Shown here: positions 31,046 to 40,989 of the stretch, one piece after another
How positions within the stretch are numbered: position 1 is the stretch's first letter
How the letters are laid out: each line of letters opens with the position of its first letter
Source: Candidatus Nitrotoga sp. CP45
GTDB lineage: Bacteria; Pseudomonadota; Gammaproteobacteria; Burkholderiales; Gallionellaceae
Reading direction: 5' to 3'
Assembly: GCA_945874105.1 (NCBI GenBank)
Contig: CAMCFJ010000004.1
Span: forward strand, 60,448 to 124,447
Length of the DNA: 64,000 bases
Made by a program: the position numbers and the translations under genes
Notes under the pieces: model-generated
What the model was told of the DNA's origin: nothing
Database searches by the model: none
The model's input: the letters and a program-made list of their open reading frames with translations, nothing else

Positions 31046-32421
31046 GTACAATACAAAAAATGACTGAATCTAATCCAAAAATCCTCATAGTCGACGATGA
31101 TACGGACCTGCTAGAACTGCTGTCCATTCGTTTAACGGCCGCTGGATATAAAACGGAATTGGCGCAAAGTGCCGAGATAGCCCTTAATTATTTAGACGTG
31201 TCACGCCCGCAACTGGTTATTAGCGATATGCAAATGAGCGGCATGGATGGAATGAAACTGTTCGAACATATTCACCGCACCACCCCTACTTTGCCCGTAA
31301 TCATCCTGACGGCACATGGCACCATACCTGATGCCGTTGCCGCGACTCAGCGAGGTGTATTCGGCTATCTGACCAAACCTTTCGATAGTAAAATTCTGCT
31401 GGCTCAGGTTGTTCAAGCTCTCAGACTGGCACCCAGCACTGCCCTAAAAAATGATGAACCACAAGCATCTTGGCGCAAAAATATCATCACCCAAAGCGCT
31501 GTGATGGAGGATATCCTCACGAAAGCAGAGCTCGTCGCAAAAGGCGACGCAAGCGTGCTTATTTATGGAGAAAGTGGTGCCGGCAAGGAATTGTTTGCCC
31601 ATGCAATTCATGATGCATCCAAGCGCCATCATCGACCATTTGTAGCTGTCAATTGCGCTGCAATTCCCGAACAGTTATTGGAATCAGAATTGTTTGGGCA
31701 CGTCAAAGGGGCGTTTACTGGTGCTGTTCGAGATCACAAGGGCTTGTTTCAATTGGCAGAGGGGGGGACGCTTCTTCTTGATGAGATTGGCGACATGCCG
31801 CTTCCGCTCCAGGTCAAGTTATTACGCGTTCTCCAGGAAAGACAAGTACGCCCTGTAGGGTCAGCGCAAACAATTCCTGTGGATGTACGCATTATTTCTG
31901 CTACCCACCGCGACCTCCTGGCTGAAATCGGTACAGGCGGTTTTCGCGAAGATCTCTATTATCGACTAAAAGTTGTAGCGCTGACCATCCCAGCATTGTC
32001 ACAAAGGCGTGAAGATATTCCTATACTGGCGAACCATTTTCTCAGCTTGCTTTGCGCAAAATACGATAAGAAGATTAATGGATTTTCTCCTGATGCAATG
32101 GAAATGCTGGTACGCGCCTCTTGGCCTGGTAACGTGCGTCAACTGATGAACATTGTTGAACAATGCGTTGTTCTAAGCACTGCTCCCCTCATTTCTCCTG
32201 TTCTGGTCTACGATGCCATGCAAAAAGAAGAAGAAGAGTTAGTTTCGTTCGAAGATGCGCGAAGGCATTTCGAAAGAGATTATTTGGTACGTGTGCTAAA
32301 AATTACGGCAGGTAATGTAACCAAAGCGGCTGGTTTAGCCAAACGCAACCGAACCGAGTTCTATAAATTACTCCAGAGACATCAGCTCGACCCATCCATT
32401 TTTAAACAGTCACAAAATTAA
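31042..32421 (+). CDS. Sigma-54-dependent response regulator (GlrR/QseF-like)
   Basis: Receiver (ILIVDDDTDLLELL, VISDMQMSGMDG), AAA+ GESGAGKELFAHAIHDASKR, GAFTGAVRDHKGLFQLAEGGTLLLDEIGDMP, C-terminal HTH. Confidence 0.94.
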   Translation: MSTIQKMTESNPKILIVDDDTDLLELLSIRLTAAGYKTELAQSAEIALNYLDVSRPQLVISDMQMSGMDGMKLFEHIHRTTPTLPVIILTAHGTIPDAVAATQRGVFGYLTKPFDSKILLAQVVQALRLAPSTALKNDEPQASWRKNIITQSAVMEDILTKAELVAKGDASVLIYGESGAGKELFAHAIHDASKRHHRPFVAVNCAAIPEQLLESELFGHVKGAFTGAVRDHKGLFQLAEGGTLLLDEIGDMPLPLQVKLLRVLQERQVRPVGSAQTIPVDVRIISATHRDLLAEIGTGGFREDLYYRLKVVALTIPALSQRREDIPILANHFLSLLCAKYDKKINGFSPDAMEMLVRASWPGNVRQLMNIVEQCVVLSTAPLISPVLVYDAMQKEEEELVSFEDARRHFERDYLVRVLKITAGNVTKAAGLAKRNRTEFYKLLQRHQLDPSIFKQSQN

Positions 32422-32735
32422 TTAGCTAAACGCCCGGTATTTCATCAGGAAAAAGTAGTGAGGTCGGTTGGCTATAGTGGCGTTCAACTTCAAGTTATTG
32501 ATGGATATAACGAGATATCTATAGGCTACCAGCCTGAAGATAGTTTGCATATTATGTGACATTCGCACCCAATAACCAGGCTACTTCATAAACTTGTTTG
32601 CATGTCTATCCCGCGACACTATCCCGCGAGCCATATTGTGCAGAAAGTTTTACTGGTGTATAAAAGCTGTGTTCTAAAGTTTTGAATTTGGCAGCCGATA
32701 ACGAGTCTTATCAGCGTTGAAATAAAGAGGTCATC

Positions 32736-33041
32736 ATGAAAATTGAAAAAAATAGTAAACCGTTGCCTACTGCCACGTCGGGTGAAGAGCGAGCGCGTGC
32801 ACCCACCGCTAGCCCTGCCGATAGCACACAATCCACTGCCACCAGCGTACATCTGGGTGCAACTTCCGCTCAACTTCAAAAAATGGAAAGCAGTATGGCA
32901 AACGCACCGCTAGTGGATGCAGCTAAAGTCGCAGAAATTAAGCAAGCCATCAGTGACGGCCGTTTTCAGGTTAATCCCAGTGCTGTGGCTGATGGCTTGA
33001 TCCAAACGGTGAAGGATTTGATTAGTTCGCACAAAACATGA
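32736..33041 (+). CDS. flgM: Anti-sigma-28 factor FlgM
   Basis: MKIEKNSKPLP...APLVDAAKVAEIKQAISDGRFQVNPSAVADGLIQTVKDLI. Confidence 0.9.
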   Translation: MKIEKNSKPLPTATSGEERARAPTASPADSTQSTATSVHLGATSAQLQKMESSMANAPLVDAAKVAEIKQAISDGRFQVNPSAVADGLIQTVKDLISSHKT

Positions 33042-33047
33042 CGTAAT

Positions 33048-33536
33048 ATGGCCAATGACATACCTGCCGCTGCGACGGCAGAATTTATCTCTCAGATGCA
33101 TGCAGAGCTTACTGTATTGCATGCATTCATACGCTTGCTCGAAACTGAACAACAAGCCTTACTCAACGAACAGACCGAACAAATACAAACGCTGGCTGAA
33201 AACAAGACCCAAATGGTACAGGAGTTAACCAGTCTGGTGAATGCACGGAGGAATGGCATGCTTACTCGGGGTATAAAATTTGAACCCGGCAGTATGCAAA
33301 CTTGGTTGCAAACCCATACTGCAATCAATTTGCCGACGTGGCACGAAATCCAGCAAATGGCTACACATGCACAGCAGATGAACCACGCCAATGGAGAGTT
33401 AATTCAAGTAAGAGTGCGCCATAACCAGCAGACACTAACTATGTTGCACAATGCTACACGTAGCGCCAATGGCTTATACGGCCCTGATGGCCAGCCCAGC
33501 ATGTCCGTATCAGGCCGTATTTTAAACAGTGTCTAA
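33048..33536 (+). CDS. flgN: Flagellar chaperone FlgN
   Basis: FIRLLETEQQALLNEQTEQIQTLAENKTQMVQELTSL...; C-terminal NATRSANGLYGPDGQP. Confidence 0.88.
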   Translation: MANDIPAAATAEFISQMHAELTVLHAFIRLLETEQQALLNEQTEQIQTLAENKTQMVQELTSLVNARRNGMLTRGIKFEPGSMQTWLQTHTAINLPTWHEIQQMATHAQQMNHANGELIQVRVRHNQQTLTMLHNATRSANGLYGPDGQPSMSVSGRILNSV

Positions 33537-33695
33537 TAAATTCAATGCGGTCGCCATCCTTCCCATGAGAGCGGTAACCCACACAGTATTATCTAGCAAC
33601 CGCACAAAGCTATCCCCCGCATAGCGCCATACAATAACGCCTTTTTTTTTCGAGCAAACATTCCAGCTACAGTATGGAAATTTGATACGTTCAGC

Positions 33696-34046
<351 letters not shown>

Positions 34047-34186
34047 TCATATGTTAGAGCGTAAACAACATTATTTGGAACCTGCTATTGGTAGAACAGT
34101 AACGCTTCCTCAAATATTCAAACCATCGTTTCATTATGAGTGCTGCGTTTGGAAAGGTAGAGTTCAACCTATTCAAAATTGCTGAA

Positions 34187-35488
34187 TCAGAACGGCAGCG
34201 TCGCATCGACCGAAATTATCAATTGATCCTTTCTATTGTCAAATGGCCGGTATGCCTGGCCGATTCCTTCCACTCTGTCGTAGCGGATATTTGGTCGAAT
34301 ATTCAACTTTTGCATGGCTTTCGAATCCATATTCAACTGTTTCGCCGGTTTCCAATTCATGCCTATGGTGACATCATAATAATCGGCGGGTTGACAGGTA
34401 GCCATGAAGTCGGCCGCAAAGCTGATGTGTACACCATTGGTTGCTTGAGCGACTCGGACTGGCGAGCAGACACGGAATCCGTCTTTATCACGGAACCATT
34501 CACTACGGATGCCCACCGACAAATCCTCCCTGAGGTCATGATGCAACTGCATGTCGATTCCATACCATGCCACATCCTTATTACCATCAGGCATGAAAGC
34601 ACCGCCCGCGAAACCACTAGTTTGGTGCAAAACCAGGAGCGTTTTTGGTGTGATTTGATGTTGCAGCACAAGGCTGTAGAAACCCCAAGGCTCATTGCTT
34701 CGTGTAGAAGTCCTGCTGTAGGAGCCGGTGAGATTGGCAGAGCTTCTCTTATCGTCGCTGGTCCAGGTAGTTCCGGCTAAGCCGCCCCAATTGCTCAATT
34801 CTTTATCCCACCCACCATCCCAACCGCCGGTTGCGCTACCGGTGATTGCACCGCCTATAAACGACCAATTCTTGTTGACCACATAGTTGCCCACCAAGCC
34901 GGTATGGGTAAACGGCTCGCCATTACTGAAGGTATAACCACGTGTATAAAAGAAGTTGTCAGGAGCTGGAACCGTTTCATAACCGGTTGGTGAATAAAAA
35001 TGGCCGATCTTGAGATTCAGGCCATTTCCAACCGGTACATAGGTTTCTATATAAGCCTGTGGTAATGCCATATTGTAGAAGCGGCTAGAAGAACAGCATA
35101 AACTCAGATCCCAATTGCTCCTTTTCAAGGGTTGGCCGGTATTCACGTCGAATGAGGGGATGCCGTACGCTTGGGCAAAAATAGCATCGGTTCCAAACAT
35201 TACGTCAAACCGCCCCCCGAAATCCCATGCTTTACCCTCCGTCGCTACGGCGCGCTGCATAAATACATTAAGCTGATTCAGTTGAAACTCTTTGGAACGG
35301 TCAGCAAAAGTGACAGGGCCATTGAATCGATTGGCTGGATTATTTGCGTTATAAGTTATTCCCGCATTGATCCAACCGCCGACTTCAATGCCATTATCTT
35401 TAAATAGAGAAGTGGGTTCATCGGCAGCTGCTGTGGGAAGTATGAACAAAGCGCCTAGAGCAGTGATGAATAATTTTGTTTTGAACAT
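34187..35488 (-). CDS. Outer-membrane beta-barrel/porin-like protein
   Basis: Signal peptide MFKTKLFITALGALFILPTAAA; aromatic-rich alternating strands; C-terminal ...LIISVDATLPF ending in F. Confidence 0.8.
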   Translation of the reverse strand: MFKTKLFITALGALFILPTAAADEPTSLFKDNGIEVGGWINAGITYNANNPANRFNGPVTFADRSKEFQLNQLNVFMQRAVATEGKAWDFGGRFDVMFGTDAIFAQAYGIPSFDVNTGQPLKRSNWDLSLCCSSSRFYNMALPQAYIETYVPVGNGLNLKIGHFYSPTGYETVPAPDNFFYTRGYTFSNGEPFTHTGLVGNYVVNKNWSFIGGAITGSATGGWDGGWDKELSNWGGLAGTTWTSDDKRSSANLTGSYSRTSTRSNEPWGFYSLVLQHQITPKTLLVLHQTSGFAGGAFMPDGNKDVAWYGIDMQLHHDLREDLSVGIRSEWFRDKDGFRVCSPVRVAQATNGVHISFAADFMATCQPADYYDVTIGMNWKPAKQLNMDSKAMQKLNIRPNIRYDRVEGIGQAYRPFDNRKDQLIISVDATLPF

Positions 35489-35733
35489 AGCGTTTCTTTC
35501 TAATGTTGGAAGCGGAATTAAAGAACATCCAATCAGATATCAGCAGTTTCCGTGCCACTGTAATTTAGTTAGCAAAAACAATATATTGACGAGTATTATG
35601 GAAATAAAAGAAGATTTTTATGCACCAATTTTAAGCATCTTAAAATAGTTAGCGCACTAATCAGGTGCTCGGAGCACTACACTAACTCTCACATGTAAAA
35701 CATGAACATGGATGCAAATAAAAAATAGTAAAA

Positions 35734-35943
35734 ACTCCCAGTTTGGACGGTATCACCCTGGAAACTATCAATACGTAACTATCTGAGAACATGGGCTGGG
35801 AAGCTATGGGCGCCACTGTGCCAGTGCGATGTTTCACTCACGATCCAAGTATAAAATCCAGCTAGAAATTTTTACGAAGAACGCCGCGGGCTCATAAAAA
35901 AGTTTAATTGCTTTATTTACAACAAGTTAATATATTTGTTTAA
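35734..35943 (+). pseudogene. VF530/DUF2132-family pseudogene with three in-frame stops
   Basis: Single-frame reading TPSLDGITLETINT*LSENMGWEAMGATVPVRCFTHDPSIKSS*KFLRRTPRAHKKV*LLYLQQV. Confidence 0.85.
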
Positions 35944-36094
35944 AGATTATTCTTCACGCTAAAGTGGTAGTTGTCAACACAAAATGGGGGATGTGCTGTT
36001 TGGTGGTACGGCCAGGTGAAGTGGCCGCCACTGTGCTGTTTAGCATGCATACTGGCGGATAAGTTCAAACATATCCTGGTAGGATCAATATTAA

Positions 36095-36928
36095 TCAGCA
36101 TGGCTCCTGCGCGTTGACGATGCGAATTTTGCGCTCGGAGGGTGGATAGTCCACGCCAGCAGCGCGAATTTTCTCAATCATCGCCCGATTGATCTCGGCA
36201 CCCACGGGCACGAAATCAGGTGCCTTAACCCAAGGTTTGACGGCAATACCGATTGATGCGTCGGCAAGGGTCATCACCCCAATGAATGCCGCAGGCTCTC
36301 TCAACACGCGTGAATTTTCCTTAACCACTTCGGCAATTGCTGTGAGAGCTCGCTCAAGATCATCGGCTCGGGCGATGGCAACACGCATGTCAAGTTGCCG
36401 GATATGACCATAGTTGTGCAGTATCTCCCCGACAATCTTGCGGTTCGGAACTACAACCACTGAGCAATCGGAGTGGCTAAGCTTGGTGGAAAAAAGGTCG
36501 ATTTCAACGACTTGACCCTCGACGCCGACTATAGCGACATACTCACCTACCCGAAACGGTTGGGTGAAGATAATCGTGAGTCCCGCCGCAAGATTTCCCA
36601 ACACCCCCTGCATCGCAAGAGCAACACCAGCTCCAGCCACACCCAACCCGGCGATTAGTGGCAGCAATTCGACGCCAAGATTTTGCAGCGCCATGATCAG
36701 GAAAAGACCTACCACCATCAGGCGCACGACTCGTACCAGAAGTAATCGCACCGGCGGCTCGAGCTGGAGCTTGCTAAGCCAGCGATGGAAGACTGAGCCG
36801 ACCCAACGCCCTGCATAAAAACCAACCACCAGGATGATGATCGCAACAACGACCTTCGGTCCAAACTTGATGCCCAGGTCGATGAGCGTGTTCTGCGCTT
36901 GTTCTATAACAGAAAGCTGATTCAGCAT
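36095..36928 (-). CDS. mscS: Small-conductance mechanosensitive channel (MscS family)
   Basis: VGVAGAGVALAMQGVLGNLAAGLTIIFTQPFRVGEYV, VVVPNRKIVGEILHNYGH. Confidence 0.94.
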   Translation of the reverse strand: MLNQLSVIEQAQNTLIDLGIKFGPKVVVAIIILVVGFYAGRWVGSVFHRWLSKLQLEPPVRLLLVRVVRLMVVGLFLIMALQNLGVELLPLIAGLGVAGAGVALAMQGVLGNLAAGLTIIFTQPFRVGEYVAIVGVEGQVVEIDLFSTKLSHSDCSVVVVPNRKIVGEILHNYGHIRQLDMRVAIARADDLERALTAIAEVVKENSRVLREPAAFIGVMTLADASIGIAVKPWVKAPDFVPVGAEINRAMIEKIRAAGVDYPPSERKIRIVNAQEPC

Positions 36929-37188
36929 GGCTCGATTTCCATTGGTTTGATTACACAGTTATGACTATCTTTTCCGTGGTCTTCTGCCTTGAGAGTCAGA
37001 AACAACGATGCGCCAATTGGAGCTATGGCGCCACTAAGATAAAGGAAGTCGAGTTGGCCCAACAAACCGTTGCCGTCATCCCACCAGCTTACAATTCCAT
37101 TACTTATGGCAAGTCATCCATACATGCATGAAGGGGAGACCCAATTTAAAGAATTGCCATATTGTTGATGATCGATTCATTAAGAATT

Positions 37189-37863
37189 TCATTTTTTTTG
37201 TTTCGCTATCCACTCATCTGCTCGTCGTTGCGCCTCTTCAATTGCGGATGGTGTCAAATACGATTCCGCAATCTCTAGCCCATCTTTAGCATTTGCGTCA
37301 CCATCTGCACCAGCAATGCTGAACCATTTATATGCTTCAATAAAATCTTGTTTAACGTTACTGTCTGGTGTATATATTGTCCCTAGGCTCAGTTGTGCCA
37401 CCTTGAATTGTGAAGCCACATCTCCCTGTTCTGCGGCTTTACTCAACCAAAACATAGCTTGCAGGTAATCGCGAGGAACGCCTTCACCATTTGCATACAT
37501 AAACCCTAATGTATATTGTGCTTCCGCATCTCCTTGCTCCGCAGCCATGCAGAACCAAGTTGCAGCCTTCTGGTAATCCTGCGCAACACCTCGGCCTTGT
37601 TCATACATAAGTCCTAAATTATTTTGTGCTAATACGTGCCCTTGTTCTGCGGCCTTGGTCCACCAAGACACAGCCTGCTGGTCATCTTTTGTGATGCCTT
37701 GCCCCCCCTCGCACATGAGTCCTAAATAGAATTGCGCCTCCGTATGTCCTTGCTCTGCGGTTTTCTTAAATAATTCTGCCGCTCTGGTGTAATCCTTATT
37801 AGCGACGAACTTCATTCCTTCCTCAAAGACTTCAATTAAATCTGGATGTGTTAGCGCTACCAT
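37189..37863 (-). CDS. Sel1-repeat (TPR-like) protein
   Basis: Repeated A..LF/W..KAAEQGH.EAQ..LG.MY..G.GV..D motifs (4-5 repeats). Confidence 0.93.
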   Translation of the reverse strand: MVALTHPDLIEVFEEGMKFVANKDYTRAAELFKKTAEQGHTEAQFYLGLMCEGGQGITKDDQQAVSWWTKAAEQGHVLAQNNLGLMYEQGRGVAQDYQKAATWFCMAAEQGDAEAQYTLGFMYANGEGVPRDYLQAMFWLSKAAEQGDVASQFKVAQLSLGTIYTPDSNVKQDFIEAYKWFSIAGADGDANAKDGLEIAESYLTPSAIEEAQRRADEWIAKQKK

Positions 37864-38065
37864 ATTGCACCTTTCATTATTAACAACTGCATAATATCCA
37901 CCTATACATCAGCGGACGAATTTTTAAAAACAAGTGCTCATCATGTTTTAAAACAGTATTATCACCCCACGTAGCTGAATGACGCTGCCCCCACTATTGC
38001 TAAAAATGTCTATTATTTTTTCTTTACCTTCACCGACCGTCACATCACTATCAATTGGTGTCAAA

Positions 38066-38745
38066 TTATTTAACGGCTAGCGCACTCTTGCCATTATAAG
38101 GCACAAAGTGTTTGAATTCGCCGCGTTGCCTGCTGTTACGAAACCGATGACTTCGGCAGTCAATTGAGGTCGGTTGTCCATAATAGATACGAACTGTAGT
38201 GCCATTGCATCGCCGCACTTTGCCTTGCTCACTACCATCCAGATCATCAGCGCCGAACACAACCCTAGTCTCCCCATCCAAAAACAGCTCCATCAAACCG
38301 GCAGCGCCAGCAGCGCAGACCCAGATAGCATCGGGATAGGCGCTGCTGGTGCCACCAACGTTTGGGCCACCCGGATCAACAATGGTGCCGGTCATCGTCG
38401 CCCAGCCCGCCATCAGTGATGCTGAATATGACGGTGTTGTCGGCAATTACTGCCGGAAGTTGTGGTACCAGTGTGGCGAGATATTTCCCGAAGTGGGGCC
38501 CCGTGTCCGGCGATAGGGCTTGCTGGTAGGTGATGGTAACTGTCAGGGTGGCACCCTCGCCGCGCAGCCACTGGTGGTGGTGAAATCGGACAGACCATGC
38601 GGGAAACTAAAGCCTGCTGGGGCAATTCCGGTGGGGGGTGAAACGGCATGGCCCGCGTGGGGGATGTACTTGGCTTATTGTGTAGCCACAACCCGCGCCA
38701 CCGCCTGCGAAGCTGGCAGTAATGCTGTCACTGCCAGTGAAAGCA
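38066..38745 (-). pseudogene. Decayed choice-of-anchor-U / IPTL-CTERM-type surface protein fragment
   Basis: Shifting frames: SITASFAGGGAGCGYTISQ / GHAVSPPTGIAPAGFSFPHGLSDFTTTSGCARGEGATLTVTITYQQALSPDTG / LPAVIADNTVIFSITDGGLGDDD / TGTIVDPGGPNV / IPMLSGSALLAL. Confidence 0.75.
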
Positions 38746-38746
38746 G

Positions 38747-40636
38747 TTATTTATTTTCGTCTGCGGAAAAGGATTTCATGGTAATGTCAGCGTGTTTTTT
38801 GGCATCCGCAAGATATGCTTGGAACATTTCATCACCCGTTATTTGGCGAAGTTGGTGCATATAACGGGTACGTTTGGTATCGTCGATGGCAGTAGCTTCT
38901 TTGATTGCATCCACACGAACCAATACATAGCCATTCTGCGCATTTTCTATGCCTACATAAGCCGGAAGAACAGTCACTTTTGTTTGGAATACTTGACGAA
39001 CCAGACTAATATCAAGCTCGGCATGTTGTTCGCGCGTAATGGCAGTCGGCACTGTCCATTCCACGTTAACCTTCTCACCGCGTTGCAACTGCGCCAACAC
39101 TAACTGACCCTGTTTGACCGCAAACTCTAGTGCTTGCTTGCGCAGTAGTTTCTGACGAATACTATCACCCACTTCCTTCAACGAGCGTGTGCTGACTGGC
39201 TTATATTCCAACAACCTTGCCGCAAACAATGTATTGGGTGCGATTTCGATGGCAGCGCTATTGCGCTTTTTCTTCGTTACATCTTCAGCAAACACAGCTT
39301 GCAATGCTTTGTCCGTCCAAGGTAATGCCCCAACCTGTTTTTTGTTCAACCAACCGCTTTGCTGTAGTGGCACTTTTACCAACACTGCAGCTGGTTTTAG
39401 AGTGTCACTCTGCTCATACACAATATTACTGAATTTCTCTGCCAACTCGGCGAATTTATCATTTGCTTTTTGCAGTTTCAACCTCTGCGCAATAGCACCC
39501 TTTGCCTCAGCCAGCGGAAGAGTTTTAGCAGGATGCACCGCCAGCAGCTTGATAATATGAAAGCCGAAATCGGATTGTACCAAACCGCTAATCTCGCCTA
39601 CCTTAAGCTTGAATACTGCCTCATCAAAGGGCTTGACCATCATCCCGGGCCCAAACTGGCCGAGATCGCCTCCGCTAGCCGCGGAACCAGTATCCTGGGA
39701 ATGTTGTTTAGCTAGCTCGGAAAACTTAGCCGGTGACTGTTTAACCTGCTGCAATACCTGCTCCGCCTTGGCTTTGGCCGCCAGCTTATCTGCATCGGAT
39801 GCCTTCGCAGCCGTCGCAATCAGAATGTGCGCCGCCTGGCGCTGTTCAGGTGAACCAAATTCATTCTGATGCTCCTCATAATATTTCTTGATTGCGACCT
39901 CATCTACTGTCACTTGTGATTGCAATGCATCGGATGAAAATGTCACATACTCTACCCGCACCTGCTCATCCGTCTGAAACTCCTTCAGATTCATATCATA
40001 ATAACTTTGCACCGCAGCTTCATCCACTTTCGACTGTTTTAGATAAGATTCAAAAGAAATTTTTGCCACCGCAACAACACGCTGCTGTTCATTCAGGCGT
40101 ATCAAATTATCCGCAGTTATACGTGATGCATAACCATTCCGCATGTAAGCATCAATCAACTGACGCATGTATAACTCTCTTGCTACGTTTCCCTCAAATG
40201 TCAGCGGCGACAATTTCTCGCGGTGCAATACTGATTCGTAAAGCTGCTTGTCGAATTTCCCATCTTTCTGAAACGCCTCAATGCCAGCGATACTTTGAGC
40301 CAAATATTTCTCACTTACGGACAACCCAATGGAACGCGCCTGCGACATCAACAAATGTTGGCTAACCAAACTTTCCAAAATCGAATGTTTTATCTCTGGC
40401 TTATCAAACATAGTTTGATCATAGTTACTACCCATCATTTTACGCATTCTCTCCTGCTGCTGGCGCACAGCTTGATCGAACTCCGCTTGGTTGACTTTTT
40501 CACCGTTCACCGTAGCTAAAGCCTCGTTATGAGATGACTTGTTGTAAGAATCCACACCCCAAAATGTAAACGTAAGAATGATGAGTAACAACACAATTTG
40601 TACGAACCGTCTGTTCCCATGCACGAAATCAAACAT
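38747..40636 (-). CDS. ppiD: Peptidyl-prolyl cis-trans isomerase PpiD (SurA-N/parvulin)
   Basis: MFDFVHGNRRFVQIVLLLIILTFTFWGVDSY; parvulin RQAAHILIAT...FSELAKQHSQDTGSAASGGDLGQFGPGMMVKPFDEAVF. Confidence 0.95.
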   Translation of the reverse strand: MFDFVHGNRRFVQIVLLLIILTFTFWGVDSYNKSSHNEALATVNGEKVNQAEFDQAVRQQQERMRKMMGSNYDQTMFDKPEIKHSILESLVSQHLLMSQARSIGLSVSEKYLAQSIAGIEAFQKDGKFDKQLYESVLHREKLSPLTFEGNVARELYMRQLIDAYMRNGYASRITADNLIRLNEQQRVVAVAKISFESYLKQSKVDEAAVQSYYDMNLKEFQTDEQVRVEYVTFSSDALQSQVTVDEVAIKKYYEEHQNEFGSPEQRQAAHILIATAAKASDADKLAAKAKAEQVLQQVKQSPAKFSELAKQHSQDTGSAASGGDLGQFGPGMMVKPFDEAVFKLKVGEISGLVQSDFGFHIIKLLAVHPAKTLPLAEAKGAIAQRLKLQKANDKFAELAEKFSNIVYEQSDTLKPAAVLVKVPLQQSGWLNKKQVGALPWTDKALQAVFAEDVTKKKRNSAAIEIAPNTLFAARLLEYKPVSTRSLKEVGDSIRQKLLRKQALEFAVKQGQLVLAQLQRGEKVNVEWTVPTAITREQHAELDISLVRQVFQTKVTVLPAYVGIENAQNGYVLVRVDAIKEATAIDDTKRTRYMHQLRQITGDEMFQAYLADAKKHADITMKSFSADENK

Positions 40637-40670
40637 AATAAGCGCCCGATAAAGTTTATTTATACTAAAT

Positions 40671-40698
40671 GAAAAAAAGGCGAACTTTCGTTCGCCTT
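40671..40698 (-). terminator. Intrinsic terminator after tRNA-Val/tRNA-Asp
   Basis: Reverse strand AAGGCGAAC-GAAA-GTTCGCCTT followed by TTTTT. Confidence 0.8.
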
Positions 40699-40702
40699 AA
40701 TG

Positions 40703-40779
40703 TGGCGGAGTGGACGGGACTCGAACCCGCGACCCCCGGCGTGACAGGCCGGTATTCTAACCAACTGAACTACCACTCC
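40703..40779 (-). tRNA. tRNA-Asp (GTC)
   Basis: GGAGTGGTAGTTCAGTTGGTTAGAATACCGGCCTGTCACGCCGGGGGTCGCGGGTTCGAGTCCCGTCCACTCCGCCA; cloverleaf, anticodon GTC. Confidence 0.97.
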
Positions 40780-40793
40780 AATAACTAAGCAGC

Positions 40794-40869
40794 TGGTGGG
40801 TGCTGAGGGGTTCGAACCCCCGACATTCGCCTTGTAAGGGCGACGCTCTACCAGCTGAGCTAAGCACCC
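40794..40869 (-). tRNA. tRNA-Val (TAC)
   Basis: GGGTGCTTAGCTCAGCTGGTAGAGCGTCGCCCTTACAAGGCGAATGTCGGGGGTTCGAACCCCTCAGCACCCACCA; anticodon TAC. Confidence 0.97.
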
Positions 40870-40989
40870 AATAAAAATAACATTTTACAGTATTTTTCAG
40901 ACCTTTACTAGCAAAGAATTGGGGTACTTTCACTGCCTTGATCTTGATCAAACAGTTGAACTATTTTTTAAAAACCCGAGCATACTTCA

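Noticed and set aside
34136-34780. 214-aa plus-strand ORF
   Set aside because: Lies antisense to the outer-membrane barrel gene 34187-35488, which has a signal peptide and barrel composition; the plus ORF has no recognisable motif.
40671-40870. Possible small RNA or repeat near ppiD
   Set aside because: Explained by an intrinsic terminator plus tRNA-Asp and tRNA-Val.
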